64,000 nucleotides of DNA from Aeromicrobium sp. A1-2 (GCF_003443875.1 NZ_CP027482.1:1426001-1490000), one strand, 5' to 3'. Positions 32,941-42,521 are shown, counted from the stretch's first letter. Numbers and translations: made by a program. The notes: generated from the letters alone by a model not told the origin.

Positions 32941-34139
32941 GCAGCGAGCAGAGCTTCCCGCTCACCCTGCGTGTGGCCGGCCGTCGGGTCGTCGTGGTCG
33001 GCGGTGGGCACGTCGCAACCCGGCGCACGCTGTCGCTGCTGGATGCCGGTGCGCTCGTCGTCGTCATCTCCCCCACGGTCGCTAGCTCCTTGGCGTCGTC
33101 GATCGGCCGCGGAGACGTCACGTGGATCGCGAGGACGTACCGCTCCGGTGACCTCGACGGTGCGTGGCTCGTGCAGACCGCGACGGCCGACGCGCTCGTC
33201 GACGAACGGGTTGCGGCGGACGCGGAGGCGAGCCAGATCTGGTGCCTCAAGGGCGGCGATCCGGCTGGTGCCACGGCATGGGCTCCGGCCGTGGCCCGTG
33301 TCGATGACGTGACGGTTGCAGTCAGCGGGGGCGGCGACGCAGGGCGAGCAGCGGCCCTCCGCGATGCAGTCGCGACGGCGCTGCAGTCCGGCGACCTGCC
33401 ACTTCGGCATCGCACCCACCGCCCGGACGGATTCGTGGCGCTGGTCGGTGGCGGGCCCGGCGACCCGGGACTCATCACGACCCGCGGCAGACGGCTGCTC
33501 GCGGAGGCCGACGTCGTCGTCATTGACAGGCTCGCTCCACATGGCGTGCTGGCCGAGCTGGCACCCGACGTCGAGGTCATCGACGTCGGCAAGATGCCCG
33601 ATCACCACCCGATCCCCCAGCACGAGATCAACGCGATCCTGATCGACCGGGCCAGGCAGGGCAAGATCGTGGTCCGGCTCAAGGGCGGCGACCCGTACGT
33701 CTTCGGACGCGGCGGCGAGGAGCTCATCGCCTGCCGCGACGCCGGTATCCCCGTCGAGGTCGTGCCGGGTGTGACCAGCGCCATCGGTGTCGCTGCGGCG
33801 GCCGGCATCCCGGTGACGCACCGCGGTGTTGCGCGCGGATTCAGCGTCGTCACGGGTCACGAGTCGCTGGCGGCGCTGCCGCACGACCGGGCGCACACCA
33901 TCGTGATGCTGATGGGGGTCAAACGGCTTGCCGAGACCGCGGGCGAGCTCATCGCGGCCGGCCATGACCCTGAGACCCCATCTGCTCTGGTCGAGAATGG
34001 ATGCAGCGTTGACCAGCGCGTCACGGTCGGCACGCTGTCGACGATCGCTGACCGCGCGGCGGCTGTTGGCGCGAAGTCACCTGCCATCACCGTGATCGGC
34101 GATGTCGTGACCCTTGCGCCGAGCTGGCCCCCGACGTAG
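32937..34139 (+). CDS. cysG: sirohaem synthase CysG-like: precorrin-2 dehydrogenase plus uroporphyrinogen-III methyltransferase
   Basis: A 400-residue bifunctional protein. Residues 1-155 form a CysG N-terminal domain with the NAD-binding VVVVGGGHVATRRTLSLLDAG. From about 160 the SUMT domain has LVGGGPGDPGLIT, RLKGGDPYVFGRGGEE and VPGVTSA, all classic. It makes the sirohaem needed by sulfite reductase, whose gene is not in this window. The central helical part of the N-terminal domain is divergent, so ferrochelatase activity is uncertain. Overlaps cysN by ATGA. Confidence 0.9.
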   Translation: MSSEQSFPLTLRVAGRRVVVVGGGHVATRRTLSLLDAGALVVVISPTVASSLASSIGRGDVTWIARTYRSGDLDGAWLVQTATADALVDERVAADAEASQIWCLKGGDPAGATAWAPAVARVDDVTVAVSGGGDAGRAAALRDAVATALQSGDLPLRHRTHRPDGFVALVGGGPGDPGLITTRGRRLLAEADVVVIDRLAPHGVLAELAPDVEVIDVGKMPDHHPIPQHEINAILIDRARQGKIVVRLKGGDPYVFGRGGEELIACRDAGIPVEVVPGVTSAIGVAAAAGIPVTHRGVARGFSVVTGHESLAALPHDRAHTIVMLMGVKRLAETAGELIAAGHDPETPSALVENGCSVDQRVTVGTLSTIADRAAAVGAKSPAITVIGDVVTLAPSWPPT

Positions 34140-34368
34140 TCGACCCGGGTCGGCCGCAGTCGGTACGTCAGGGGAGGACGTCGACGACCAGAGGGAGTCA
34201 GGCCGTCGACGCATCCGCTGCGCCCCGAGTAACAGACACGTTGTCCATTCTCTAGTTCGGACAGGCCGTCCGCTATCCCCCATCCGGCCCATGGCGATGG
34301 CTCGTTCGGGCCATGTCGAGCGCTCCGCGGGGTGGTGCGCCTGGGCGTCGGAGCACCACAATGGGCAC

Positions 34369-35217
34369 ATGTTCCGTGGCGCGGGCCTTGCCGTGCTGGC
34401 GGTCGTGCTGGGCAGCACGATCGCCTGCGGGGGCCGCGTCGATCAGGTTGCGCTGCCCGACGGGGTTGTGGTCCACATCGACCAGTCGCGGGTCGAACGC
34501 AAGGGTCGCATCGTGTTCCTCCGCGTCGAGAACAACACCAGTCGGGATTTCACGATCCACCAGTACGTCTTGTCGTCGCCGCGGTTCGAGACAGTGCGCT
34601 GGTCGGGCGAGGAGGAGGTCGGCGCAAGCTACGACGCCGATCTGGAGTTCACGATGCCCACGGGACGTTGCGGGACCAGCATCGACGCGACGGTGCGTTT
34701 CACCTACCGCGTCGCCGGCGGGGGGGCTACGGGAGTCGACGGTGCCGACCGACGACCGATATGGCAATGCCGCGGACCTTGCGGACCGCGACTGCGCGCG
34801 CTCGACCCTGGAGGAGGCCGCCCGGATCGTCGTCGGCGACCCGGAGGTCTCCGGCAAGGGCAGCACGTCGGTGCTGCGGCTGCCCGTCACGATGACACCG
34901 ACGGGACGAAGGGACGAAGGGACGATGTCAGGTTCACTGGCTTCGGTTCGACGGTGCTGTTCCGTCAGGCACCGGGATCGGCCGCCGACGTCGACGTCCG
35001 GCTGGGGCCGGGCGATCCACCAGCCGGACTGGTGATGACGGTCGTGCCGGCTCGTTGCGATCCGCACGCCCTCGCTGAGGACAAGGTCGGGCGACTTTTC
35101 CCAGTCACGGTCAAGGCCGACGACGTCGGCGCGGGCGCGTCGTTCTTCCTCCCGCTGAACCGCTCGCAGCAGACCGCGTTCTTCGACTACTTCCGGTCGC
35201 GCTGCGGCCTGGACTGA
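34369..35217 (+). pseudogene. putative lipoprotein gene with two mutually compensating frameshifts
   Basis: The N-terminus (MFRGAGLAVLAVVLG, lipobox ending in STIAC) is a lipoprotein signal. The frame is continuous to 35217, but its middle (about codons 120-185) is Arg/Gly-rich nonsense-like protein. In the next frame the same stretch gives normal-looking sequence with DDRYGNAADLADRDCARSTL. Removing one G from the 7-G run at 34720-34726 and one 8-base unit from the tandem repeat GGGACGAA (34903-34918) restores a coherent product joining ARIVVGDPEV to FTGFGSTVLF. The current gene either makes a protein with a scrambled centre or is a pseudogene. Family not recognised. Confidence 0.68.
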
Positions 35218-35678
35218 ACCGCCGAGGGCTCCTGCGTCCGAAGCCAGGCGTTGAGTCGCCTCTCGCCCTGCCGCATCACGGTGTGGTGACCCACCACGAA
35301 CACAGGCCGCAGCAACCAGCCGGTCCAACGCATCCACCGACGATCGGTCGCCACCCGCCAGTCGATCTCCATGACCGAGCGGTCCGGTCCGAGCTCGGTG
35401 AACGTGACCTCTCCCCTGCCGCGCAGGTCCCCCTCCGACCCGAACGCGAGGCGGCAAGGCCGCTCGATCTCCAGCTCGACCAGCCGGAACCGGACGGAGT
35501 ACCCCAGGCCGCTGGACGCCCGCAGGTCGAGGCTGTCGCCGTCATAGCCGGTGACCTGCACCGCTGGCCACCACGGCAGCGGGTCCGATGCCGCCAGCAG
35601 CCGCTCCAGCACGTCCCACAGCGCGTCACGGCTGTGCTCGACGGTCCAGCGCGAGACCAGCACGTATTGCGAATTCAT
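35187..35678 (-). CDS. SRPBCC-family protein
   Basis: A 163-residue START/Bet v1-like protein. The N-terminus YVLVSRWTVEHSRDALWDVLERL and the mid-segment SVMEIDWRVATDRRWMRWTG with long beta strands fit the polyketide-cyclase/SRPBCC fold, which holds hydrophobic ligands. No catalytic residues can be singled out. The last 31 bases overlap the convergent lipoprotein gene. Confidence 0.75.
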   Translation of the reverse strand: MNSQYVLVSRWTVEHSRDALWDVLERLLAASDPLPWWPAVQVTGYDGDSLDLRASSGLGYSVRFRLVELEIERPCRLAFGSEGDLRGRGEVTFTELGPDRSVMEIDWRVATDRRWMRWTGWLLRPVFVVGHHTVMRQGERRLNAWLRTQEPSAVQSRPQRDRK

Positions 35679-35735
35679 CCAGGCTTCTCCGTGTCGCTAC
35701 CGATCCCGAGGAGGGCTCCGGGTTTGAATGGAACC

Positions 35736-35764
35736 GGCCCTACGCCGTATGAGTGCGTAGGGCC
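35736..35764 (-). terminator. hairpin terminator of the 37168-35765 operon
   Basis: A perfect 10-bp stem GGCCCTACGC with GCGTAGGGCC around a 9-base loop, starting directly after the TAA stop (35765-35767) of the minus-strand gene. Confidence 0.72.
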
Positions 35765-36154
35765 TTAGTCATGCCCCGACGAGGCCGTGCGGCGCAGCCA
35801 CCACATCCCGACGAGCGGCAGCGCGAGCGGCACATAGACGTATCCCGCGCCGAAGCTCGACCACACGGTCTGGTCGGGGAACAGTGCGTCATCGGCCAGT
35901 GAGAGCACGCCGGTCACGAGCACGCCGACCAGCTCGATGCTGATCGTCACCAGGGCCAGGGTGCGCATGCTCCGCGCCAGGGCCACCGTGGCCACGACAT
36001 AGACGATGCCGGCGAACGCTGACAGCGAGTACGCGAAGGGTGCGTCTCCGGCCTTGCTCGTGAGCTGGAAGATCGACCGTGCTGAGGCCGCCACGGCAAA
36101 CACCGCGTAGATCGCGACGAGGGCACGACCAAAGCCGTGCGAGGTGTCAGACAT
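35765..36154 (-). CDS. conserved four-helix membrane protein
   Basis: A 129-residue protein with four hydrophobic helices. GRALVAIYAVFAVAASARSIFQL starts it, FAGIVYVVATVALARS follows, and SSFGAGYVYVPLALPLVGMWWLRR ends it. It resembles uncharacterised actinobacterial membrane proteins; I cannot assign a function. It overlaps the neighbouring small membrane-protein gene by 8 bases, so the two are probably one functional pair in a three-gene operon. Confidence 0.72.
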   Translation of the reverse strand: MSDTSHGFGRALVAIYAVFAVAASARSIFQLTSKAGDAPFAYSLSAFAGIVYVVATVALARSMRTLALVTISIELVGVLVTGVLSLADDALFPDQTVWSSFGAGYVYVPLALPLVGMWWLRRTASSGHD

Positions 36155-36512
36155 AGGTGCCCTTCCAGATGCCCAGCAGCCGAATGATCAGCACGGCGGT
36201 CGTCACCATCGCCACGACGACGACGCCCGTGCCCCAGCGGGACTTCTCCGCAATGCCCCACAGCACGGCCGCTGGTGGAATGACCACGATCGTCACGAGG
36301 TACGACACGAACAGGACGCCGTCGACGTCCCGCGACGTCGTCCCGAGCGCGATTGATCCACCGACCAGCAGCGCGACGAGCAGGATCTCGAGCCCACCGA
36401 CCGCGTAGAACAGCGGATCACTGAATGGCCGGTCGCGGGCCGTGTGCCAGGCGGCGTATGCGGCAACCAGCATCGCGACACCTCCGAGGAGATACGCCAC
36501 GAGATCGGTCAC
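36147..36512 (-). CDS. small integral membrane protein
   Basis: A 121-residue protein with four hydrophobic segments: VAYLLGGVAMLVAAYAAW, ILLVALLVGGSIALG, FVSYLVTIVVIPPAAVLWG and VVVAMVTTAVLIIRLLGI. The GTG at 36512 overlaps the stop of the upstream hydrolase gene (GTGA); a longer frame upstream is antisense-like and is not used. Function unknown; paired with the overlapping membrane-protein gene downstream. Confidence 0.72.
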   Translation of the reverse strand: MTDLVAYLLGGVAMLVAAYAAWHTARDRPFSDPLFYAVGGLEILLVALLVGGSIALGTTSRDVDGVLFVSYLVTIVVIPPAAVLWGIAEKSRWGTGVVVVAMVTTAVLIIRLLGIWKGTYV

Positions 36513-37168
36513 GCAAGGCCTTTGTTCGGCGCCCCCTCGTGCGAGGTGGCGGTGTCGAGGATGTCTGTGAGCGAGTCTTCCACGAAGCGCCGCCACGCCG
36601 ACGAGCGGCGGAACATGAAGTGACCCGCGCCGGGCAGCGACGTCCACGTGGCGCTGGTCGCGATGCTCCGACTGCGCTCGACATAGTCCCTGCTGGCTGC
36701 CGCTGAGGTCCACCGGTCCGCAGTGCCGTGCAGGATCCGCAGGTGGCGGCGCGCCGTCGAGCGGTTGGGTTCGCCGGGCGGGAGCCACGGCGCGAGACCA
36801 ACAACTCCGACGACTGCGGGATGGTCGGCGACCCGACAGGCCGTGCGACCACCCATCGAGTGACCCACGAGAAGGACCGGCACGTCGTGGCTGCCACTGA
36901 GCTGGTCGAGGGCCCACATGGCATCCACCACAGGTGCGGGCTGTGTCTCGGAGTTCCAGCCGCGTTGGCCGTACTGCAGGAGGCTCAGCGCGATGTCGTG
37001 GCGCTTGGCGAAGCCGCGCAAGGAGCGCGCCATCAGCGCCATGCGCCACCAACTGGCGTGTTTGTTCTCGACCGGGTCGGTGCTTTGCTGCTGACCGCCG
37101 TGCAGCAACAGCACGATCGCTCGAGGGTTCTCGAGCGCTGTGTGATGGTCGAGTCGTGGGCCGGACAT
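36509..37168 (-). CDS. alpha/beta fold hydrolase
   Basis: A 219-residue hydrolase. AIVLLLHGGQQQS is the oxyanion strand, the nucleophile is in LLVGHSMGGRTACRVA near residue 110, an acid in LHGTADRWT and the His in LPGAGHFMF. ATG 37168 is chosen so that it starts at the core fold; it has AAACAT six bases upstream. Lead gene of an operon with two small membrane proteins. Confidence 0.82.
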   Translation of the reverse strand: MSGPRLDHHTALENPRAIVLLLHGGQQQSTDPVENKHASWWRMALMARSLRGFAKRHDIALSLLQYGQRGWNSETQPAPVVDAMWALDQLSGSHDVPVLLVGHSMGGRTACRVADHPAVVGVVGLAPWLPPGEPNRSTARRHLRILHGTADRWTSAAASRDYVERSRSIATSATWTSLPGAGHFMFRRSSAWRRFVEDSLTDILDTATSHEGAPNKGLA

Positions 37169-37309
37169 CTTTCGATGTTTACACGCGTCCTGACCGATTG
37201 CGCGCTGAACTCGTGCGGCATTCATCACGTACCGCGGGGAGCCGGGAAAGGCCGTGATGCCCGACTACGATGACAGCGAGGACTCCCCAAAACTTCTCGC
37301 GATCTCCAC

Positions 37310-37336
37310 CCATCCACAGGCAAGGCGGCATCGAAT
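37310..37336 (+). promoter_or_regulatory. candidate SigK-type promoter (CCATCC ... CGAAT) of sigK-rskA
   Basis: CCATCC at 37310-37315 and CGAAT at 37332-37336 are separated by 16 bases. I recall mycobacterial SigK promoters as having a CCATCC-like -35 and a CGAAT-like -10, so this is the expected autoregulatory promoter. It ends 34 bases before the sigK GTG. Confidence 0.5.
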
Positions 37337-37370
37337 GGTTCGTAGGAAGCTACTAGGACGGGAGAACGAC

Positions 37371-37967
37371 GTGTCATCGAGCGCAGCGCACCTCAGTCTC
37401 GCCACGACCGGGGCGCCGGAGACCCCCGCGGACCTCAGTGACCTCCTCGTCCGCGTCGCTCGAGGCGACGAGAGCGCTTTCGCGAGCCTGTACGACGCCC
37501 TTGGCGCCTCGGTCTACGGTCTGGCCCGACGGGTGGTCCGCGATCCGTCCCGGGCCGAGGAGATCTCGCAGGAGGTCTTTATCCAGGTGTGGCAGTCTGC
37601 GGTCAAGTTCGACCCCGCGCGAGGAAGCGCGAAGAGCTGGATCCTGACCCTGGCGCACCGCCGTGCCGTCGACGCCGTACGTCACGACCAGGCGGCGACG
37701 AATCGCGAGAACAAGTACGACTGGTCCAACGGACCCGACTACGACGAAGTCGAGGAAACCGTGACGATCAGCCTCGAGCACGAACAGGTCCGTCGTTGCA
37801 TGGACGGCCTGACCGAGCTCCAGCGAGAGGCCGTGACTTTGGCGTTCTACCAGGGCTACACCTACGCGGAGGTGGCCGACACGCTCAAGGCCAACCCCGC
37901 CACGATCAAGACCCGAATGCGCGACGGAATCGTCCGCCTGCGCGACTGCATGGGAGTGGAAGCATGA
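37371..37967 (+). CDS. sigK: ECF RNA polymerase sigma factor SigK
   Basis: A 198-residue ECF sigma factor. Region 2 holds YGLARRVVRDPSRAEEISQEVFIQVWQ, and region 4 holds LTELQREAVTLAFYQGYTYAEVADTL with the recognition helix NPATIKTRMRDGIVRLRDC. The ending RLRDCMGV and the adjacent rskA gene identify SigK. GTG 37371 is used because GGGAG precedes it at ribosome-site distance; in-frame codons upstream would cover the promoter. Overlaps rskA by 4 bases. Confidence 0.9.
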   Translation: MSSSAAHLSLATTGAPETPADLSDLLVRVARGDESAFASLYDALGASVYGLARRVVRDPSRAEEISQEVFIQVWQSAVKFDPARGSAKSWILTLAHRRAVDAVRHDQAATNRENKYDWSNGPDYDEVEETVTISLEHEQVRRCMDGLTELQREAVTLAFYQGYTYAEVADTLKANPATIKTRMRDGIVRLRDCMGVEA

Positions 37968-38668
37968 CCACGACGGACCTGCACTCACTTATCGCACCGT
38001 ACGCACTCGACGCGCTCGATGCTGACGAGCGCGCACGTTTCGAGTCTCACCTCGAGCAGTGCGCGACATGTCGCTCCGAGCTCGCCGGGTTCCAGGAGAC
38101 GACGGCACTGCTCGGCGAGAGCGTCAGCCACGCGCCGCCTGCCGCCCTGCGTGAACGGCTGCTCGCCGAGATCTCGGGCACGCGGCAGGAGCGTCCCGTT
38201 GTCACGTCGCTCGCTGAGCGACGCGGAGTCCGCCGCACGCTCCCCCGCCTCGCGATGGCGGCTGCGTTCCTGGTCGGCACGGTCGGTGTCGGCGGCTACG
38301 CCGTCGAGCGCAACCAGGCCAACGATGCCCGCGACGAGTACGCAGCGGTCTCCTCTGTGCTTGCGGCCGCCGATGCCAACACCTCAGCGAAGGATTTCCC
38401 GGGCGGCGGCAACGTCCGGATGATCTCCTCGGCCGAGCAGGACACCGCGGTGATCTTCGCCCACGACCTGCCCAGCCCCGGCGCGGACAAGGTCTACCAG
38501 GTGTGGATGGTCGATGCATCCGGCGCCACGTCACAGGGCACGTTCGTCACCGACGGGCAGATGATCATGGAAGGCGTGTCCGGCGCCAAGACTGTCGCCG
38601 TGACGGTCGAGCCCAAGGGCGGCTCGAAGCAGCCCACGACTGAGCCGGTAGCGACGATCCCGGTCTGA
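37964..38668 (+). CDS. rskA: anti-sigma-K factor RskA
   Basis: A 234-residue membrane anti-sigma factor. The cytoplasmic N-terminal zinc-type anti-sigma domain has HLEQCATCRSELAGF (H-x3-C-x2-C). One transmembrane helix follows at about residues 90-110 (MAAAFLVGTVGVGGYAV). The extracellular RskA domain contains LPSPGADKVYQVWMVDASGA. It holds SigK inactive until cleaved by membrane proteolysis. Coupled to sigK by an ATGA overlap. Confidence 0.93.
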   Translation: MTTTDLHSLIAPYALDALDADERARFESHLEQCATCRSELAGFQETTALLGESVSHAPPAALRERLLAEISGTRQERPVVTSLAERRGVRRTLPRLAMAAAFLVGTVGVGGYAVERNQANDARDEYAAVSSVLAAADANTSAKDFPGGGNVRMISSAEQDTAVIFAHDLPSPGADKVYQVWMVDASGATSQGTFVTDGQMIMEGVSGAKTVAVTVEPKGGSKQPTTEPVATIPV

Positions 38669-38710
38669 TCCGGCGGTCTTCGCCCGCAGGCGTACTGGCA
38701 TTCTGTCGGT

Positions 38711-39463
38711 ATGCCTGCGCCCCTGGTCCTGATCTCCGCCGCGATGGCAGTCCCGTCCGGCTTCTACCGCACGCTGGTCGCGGATTTCCACGACCGCGGA
38801 TGGGACGCCAAGGCACTGCCGAACCGCGGGTTCGAACGAGGTGAGCCGATCGCCTCCCGGTCGTACGACTGGAGCTATGCCGACGAGATGGCCGCGATCG
38901 CGGCTGAGGTCGCGCTCGCTCGGGCCGAGCAGCCGGACCGCCCGGTGATCCTGCTCGGTCACAGCCTCGGCTCCCAGATCGGGGCGGGTCACGAGCTGCA
39001 CCACCCGCCGAGCGACGGATTCGTGACCGTCGGCGCCTCCGCGCCGTACTTTCGCGCCTACCCGCGTGGCGGACTTCCGGTCCTGTTCATGGGCACCTGC
39101 GTGCCATTGGTGACTCGCCTGCTGGGCTATTTGCCGAAGCCGTTCTTCGGTGCCCCCGGTGCACGCACGCTGATGCGTGAATGGGCCCGATTCATCCGTA
39201 CCGGCAAGCCGCCGTTCGAGGTCGCACATCCCATCACGACGCCATCCCTCGTCGTGCAGCTGCAGGGTGACGCGTACTCGGTCTCAGCGGCCAACAAGCT
39301 GTTCGTCGAGACGTTCCTCGACCCCGCGAGCACGACCCGCTGGGTCTACACCAAGGCCGCCGCACCCGATGGCGGGACGACCGACCACGTCCTGTGGGCG
39401 CGTACCCCCGGTCCCGTCGTCGACCAGATCATCGCCTGGTGGCCCCCACCCACCCCCCGCTAG
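38711..39463 (+). CDS. alpha/beta hydrolase
   Basis: A 250-residue hydrolase. [22 protein letters not shown] starts the fold, the nucleophile is in [14 protein letters not shown] near residue 82 and a late His in TDHVLWA. The region [21 protein letters not shown] (lid-like, approximate) is typical of the YheT/hydrolase-4 relatives. CATTCT lies 6 bases before the ATG. Its TAG stop shares CTAG with the convergent gcvP stop. Confidence 0.78.
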   Translation: MPAPLVLISAAMAVPSGFYRTLVADFHDRGWDAKALPNRGFERGEPIASRSYDWSYADEMAAIAAEVALARAEQPDRPVILLGHSLGSQIGAGHELHHPPSDGFVTVGASAPYFRAYPRGGLPVLFMGTCVPLVTRLLGYLPKPFFGAPGARTLMREWARFIRTGKPPFEVAHPITTPSLVVQLQGDAYSVSAANKLFVETFLDPASTTRWVYTKAAAPDGGTTDHVLWARTPGPVVDQIIAWWPPPTPR

Positions 39464-42279
39464 TTGGCGAAGGCTTCGATCGGGGGGCAGGAGCAGGCCA
39501 GGTTGCGGTCGCCGTATGCCTGGTCGATGCGGCCCACCGGCGGCCAGTACTTGTCGTCGACCGATCCGGCCGGGAAGGCGCCGGTCTCGATCGAGTACGC
39601 GTGCGGCCAGTCCAGCAGGTCACGCATCGTGTGCGGAGCGTGTGCCAACGGGTTGTCGCCATCGGGGTACTCCCCCGCAGTCACGGCGTCGATCTCGGCG
39701 CGAATCGCCAGCATCGCGTCGCAGAACCGGTCGAGCTCGGCCAGGTCCTCGGACTCCGTCGGCTCGACCATCAACGTGCCGGGCACCGGGAAGCTCATCG
39801 TCGGCGCGTGGAAGCCGTAGTCGATGAGCCGCTTCGCGACATCGTCGATGCTCAGCCCCGACGCCTTCGTGAGCGGCCGCAGGTCCAGGATGCACTCGTG
39901 TGCCACGAGTCCGTCGTCGCCGCTGTAGAGCACCGGGAACGCGCTCTCGAGCCGCTTGGCGATGTAGTTGGCCGACAGCACCGCGACCGAGGTGGCATCG
40001 GTGAGACCCTTCGCGCCCATCATCGCAATGTACGCGTACGGGATCGGCAGGATGCCGGCCGAGCCGTACGGTGCCGCGCTGATCGCTCCGACGCCCTCCC
40101 GCTTGCTCTCGATGGGGTGCAACGGGTGGGTCGGCAGGAACGGCACCAGGTGCTCCGCGACCGCGACAGGGCCGACACCTGGTCCGCCGCCGCCGTGCGG
40201 GATGCAGAAAGTCTTGTGCAGGTTGAGGTGCGAGACGTCGCCACCGAACTGGCCCGGGGCGGCATGTCCGAGCAGTGCGTTGAGGTTGGCGCCGTCGACG
40301 TAGACCTGCCCGCCGTGGCCGTGCACGATCTCGCACAGCTCGGTGATGCCGTGCTCGTAGACGCCGTGCGTCGACGGGTACGTCACCATGATCGCGGCAA
40401 GGTCGTCGGCGTGCGCGTCACACTGCGCGCGCAGGTCGGCCAGATCGACCTCCCCCTGGTCGGTCGACTTGACGATCACGACCCGCATGCCGGCCATGAC
40501 GGCCGAGGCGGCGTTCGTGCCGTGCGCCGAGCTCGGGATCAGGCACACGTCGCGGTGCTCGTCACCACGGCTCAGGTGGTAGGCCCGGATTGCCAACAGC
40601 CCGGCGAACTCGCCCTGCGAGCCGGCATTGGGCTGGATCGAGACCGCGGCATAGCCGGTGACCTCCGCGAGCCACGACTCCAGCGTCTCGACCAGCTCGA
40701 TCATGCCGCCGGCGTCCTCGGCCGGGACGAACGGGTGCAGCTCGGCGAAGCCGGGCCAGCTGATCGGTTCCATCTCGGCGGTCGCGTTGAGCTTCATGGT
40801 GCACGAACCGAGCGGGATCATTCCCCGATCGAGGGCGTAGTCGCGGTCACTGAGCTTGCGGAGGTAGCGCAGCATCTGGGTCTCGCTGTGGTGCTCGTGG
40901 AACACCGGATGCGTCAGGATCTCGTCGGTGCGGAGCAGATCGGCGGGGAGCGACTCGGGTGCCTCGTCGACCGCGGGGACGCCAAAGGCGTTCCACACCG
41001 TGTCCAGGTGTGCGCGGGTCGTGGCCTCGTTGGTCGCGACGCCCACATGGTCGGCATCGACGAGCCGCAGGTGAACGCCTGCCTCTCGCGCCTTGGCGAC
41101 GATGCCGGCCGCCTGACCGGGGACCTCGGCGACGACAGTGTCGAAGAAGCCGCTCCCGGCCACTGCTACTCCCCCGGCCCGCAGTCCGGCAGCGAGCAGC
41201 CGTGCTGACCGGTTGACCTCAGACGCGATCTGCCGCAGCCCGTCGGGACCGTGGTAGACCGCGTACATCGACGCGGCCACGGCCAGCAGGACCTGTGCGG
41301 TGCAGATGTTGGAGGTCGCTTTCTCGCGACGGATGTGCTGCTCGCGGGTCTGCAGGGCCAGCCGGTACGCGGGACGTCCGGCCTTGTCGACCGAGACGCC
41401 GACCAGGCGCCCGGGCAGGTGTCGCTCGAGTCCTGCGCGCACCGCCATGAACCCGGCGTGGGGTCCGCCGTAGAACATCGGCACCCCGAACCGCTGGCTC
41501 GAGCCCACGACGACGTCGGCGCCCAGCGAGCCGGGCGAGGCGAGGAGCACCAGCGCCAATGGGTCGGCTACGACGACGGCCAGCCCCCCGGAGGCGTGAG
41601 CCGCCTCGATCGCGGGCCGCGGGTCGATGATCTGCCCGTCGGCGCGGGGGTACGCGATGATCGTTCCTGCTGCGTCGATGTCGGGGACGCCGGCGGCGAG
41701 GTCGACCTCGACCAGCTCGATGCCGAGCGCATCAGCGCGGGTGTGGGTCACGGCCAGGGTCTGCGGCAGCAGCGCTGAGTCGATGATGATCGGCAGCGCG
41801 TCCTTGCCCTTGGTCGCACGACGGATCAGCGTCATCGCCTCGGCGACCGCCGTGCCCTCGTCCAGAAGCGAGGAATTGGCGGTCGGGAGACCGGTCAGGT
41901 CGGCGATGACAGTCTGGAAGTTGATCAGCGCCTCGAGCCGGCCCTGCGAGATCTCCGGCTGGTACGGCGTGTACGCGGTGTACCAGGACGGGTCCTCCAG
42001 CACGTTGCGCCGGATCACGGCGGGCGTGACCGTGGGGTGGTAGCCAAGCCCGATCATCGCGATGCCGGGGTTGTTGCGCTCCGCGAGCGCGCGCAGGCTC
42101 GCGAGGGCCTCGGTCTCGGTCTGGGCGGCGGGGAGTCGGAGCGCCTCGGCACTACGGATGCCAGACGGCACTGCGGCCTGCATCAGGGCGTCGAGGGAGT
42201 CGTAGCCGACCCGTCGCACCATGGCGTCCTGGTCGGTCGCGGTGGGGCCGATGTGGCGGCTGGAGAAGGCTGATGGCAC
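39460..42279 (-). CDS. gcvP: glycine dehydrogenase (P-protein) of the glycine cleavage system
   Basis: A 939-residue single-chain P-protein, the usual length for the fused form. The N-terminal half begins [17 protein letters not shown]; the C-terminal half carries the PLP-binding Lys in [17 protein letters not shown]. It decarboxylates glycine and passes aminomethyl to the lipoyl group of GcvH, encoded 3 kb upstream. GTG 42279 follows GGGAG; sequence upstream is the riboswitch leader. The stop shares CTAG with the convergent hydrolase gene. Confidence 0.95.
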   Translation of the reverse strand: MPSAFSSRHIGPTATDQDAMVRRVGYDSLDALMQAAVPSGIRSAEALRLPAAQTETEALASLRALAERNNPGIAMIGLGYHPTVTPAVIRRNVLEDPSWYTAYTPYQPEISQGRLEALINFQTVIADLTGLPTANSSLLDEGTAVAEAMTLIRRATKGKDALPIIIDSALLPQTLAVTHTRADALGIELVEVDLAAGVPDIDAAGTIIAYPRADGQIIDPRPAIEAAHASGGLAVVVADPLALVLLASPGSLGADVVVGSSQRFGVPMFYGGPHAGFMAVRAGLERHLPGRLVGVSVDKAGRPAYRLALQTREQHIRREKATSNICTAQVLLAVAASMYAVYHGPDGLRQIASEVNRSARLLAAGLRAGGVAVAGSGFFDTVVAEVPGQAAGIVAKAREAGVHLRLVDADHVGVATNEATTRAHLDTVWNAFGVPAVDEAPESLPADLLRTDEILTHPVFHEHHSETQMLRYLRKLSDRDYALDRGMIPLGSCTMKLNATAEMEPISWPGFAELHPFVPAEDAGGMIELVETLESWLAEVTGYAAVSIQPNAGSQGEFAGLLAIRAYHLSRGDEHRDVCLIPSSAHGTNAASAVMAGMRVVIVKSTDQGEVDLADLRAQCDAHADDLAAIMVTYPSTHGVYEHGITELCEIVHGHGGQVYVDGANLNALLGHAAPGQFGGDVSHLNLHKTFCIPHGGGGPGVGPVAVAEHLVPFLPTHPLHPIESKREGVGAISAAPYGSAGILPIPYAYIAMMGAKGLTDATSVAVLSANYIAKRLESAFPVLYSGDDGLVAHECILDLRPLTKASGLSIDDVAKRLIDYGFHAPTMSFPVPGTLMVEPTESEDLAELDRFCDAMLAIRAEIDAVTAGEYPDGDNPLAHAPHTMRDLLDWPHAYSIETGAFPAGSVDDKYWPPVGRIDQAYGDRNLACSCPPIEAFAN

Positions 42280-42370
42280 GAAGTGCTCCCGGAGGTAGAG
42301 GCGTCGTCGAACTACGCCCCCCCTTCTGTCACACCGACCGATACGGACGAGGCTCCAGAATTGCCTCGGT

Positions 42371-42447
42371 CGCGTGGTCCTTGGTGCCTGAGAGGTTCCG
42401 GGGAGGAATTGCCCCTTCGGCGCCGCCTGGGCGAACTCTCCCACGCG
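42371..42447 (-). promoter_or_regulatory. glycine riboswitch, single aptamer, upstream of gcvP
   Basis: In minus-strand sense the leader has the conserved glycine-aptamer core: GGGAGAGTT, then GCGCCGAAGGGGCAA, then CTCTCAGGCACC and AGGACCA. A perfect 7-bp P1 closes it (CGCGTGG/CCACGCG, 42371-42377 with 42441-42447). Only one full aptamer is seen; the gene-proximal sequence has a GAGGC/GCCTC hairpin (about 42339-42366) where a second aptamer or expression platform would be. Binding of glycine should turn on gcvP. Confidence 0.9.
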
Positions 42448-42464
42448 CGGTCGACAGCAGCCTC

Positions 42465-42470
42465 AGCCTA
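42465..42470 (-). promoter_or_regulatory. candidate -10 element TAGGCT of gcvP
   Basis: On the minus strand TAGGCT lies about 18 bases upstream of the riboswitch P1 stem, so a transcript from here would contain the whole aptamer. No strong -35 is visible. Confidence 0.38.
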
Positions 42471-42521
42471 CCAAGGCTCACACGTTCTGAGGGCGGTACT
42501 CAGGTGATGTCGCGCACTCCG

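Noticed and set aside
34140-34368. Possible coding extension or small RNA between cysG and the lipoprotein gene
   Set aside because: The frame is open, but the product is Arg/Ser-rich without a signal or ribosome site, and no strong RNA structure was seen.
42280-42444. In-frame upstream extension of gcvP
   Set aside because: This DNA is the glycine riboswitch and leader; the protein homology begins at GTG 42279.
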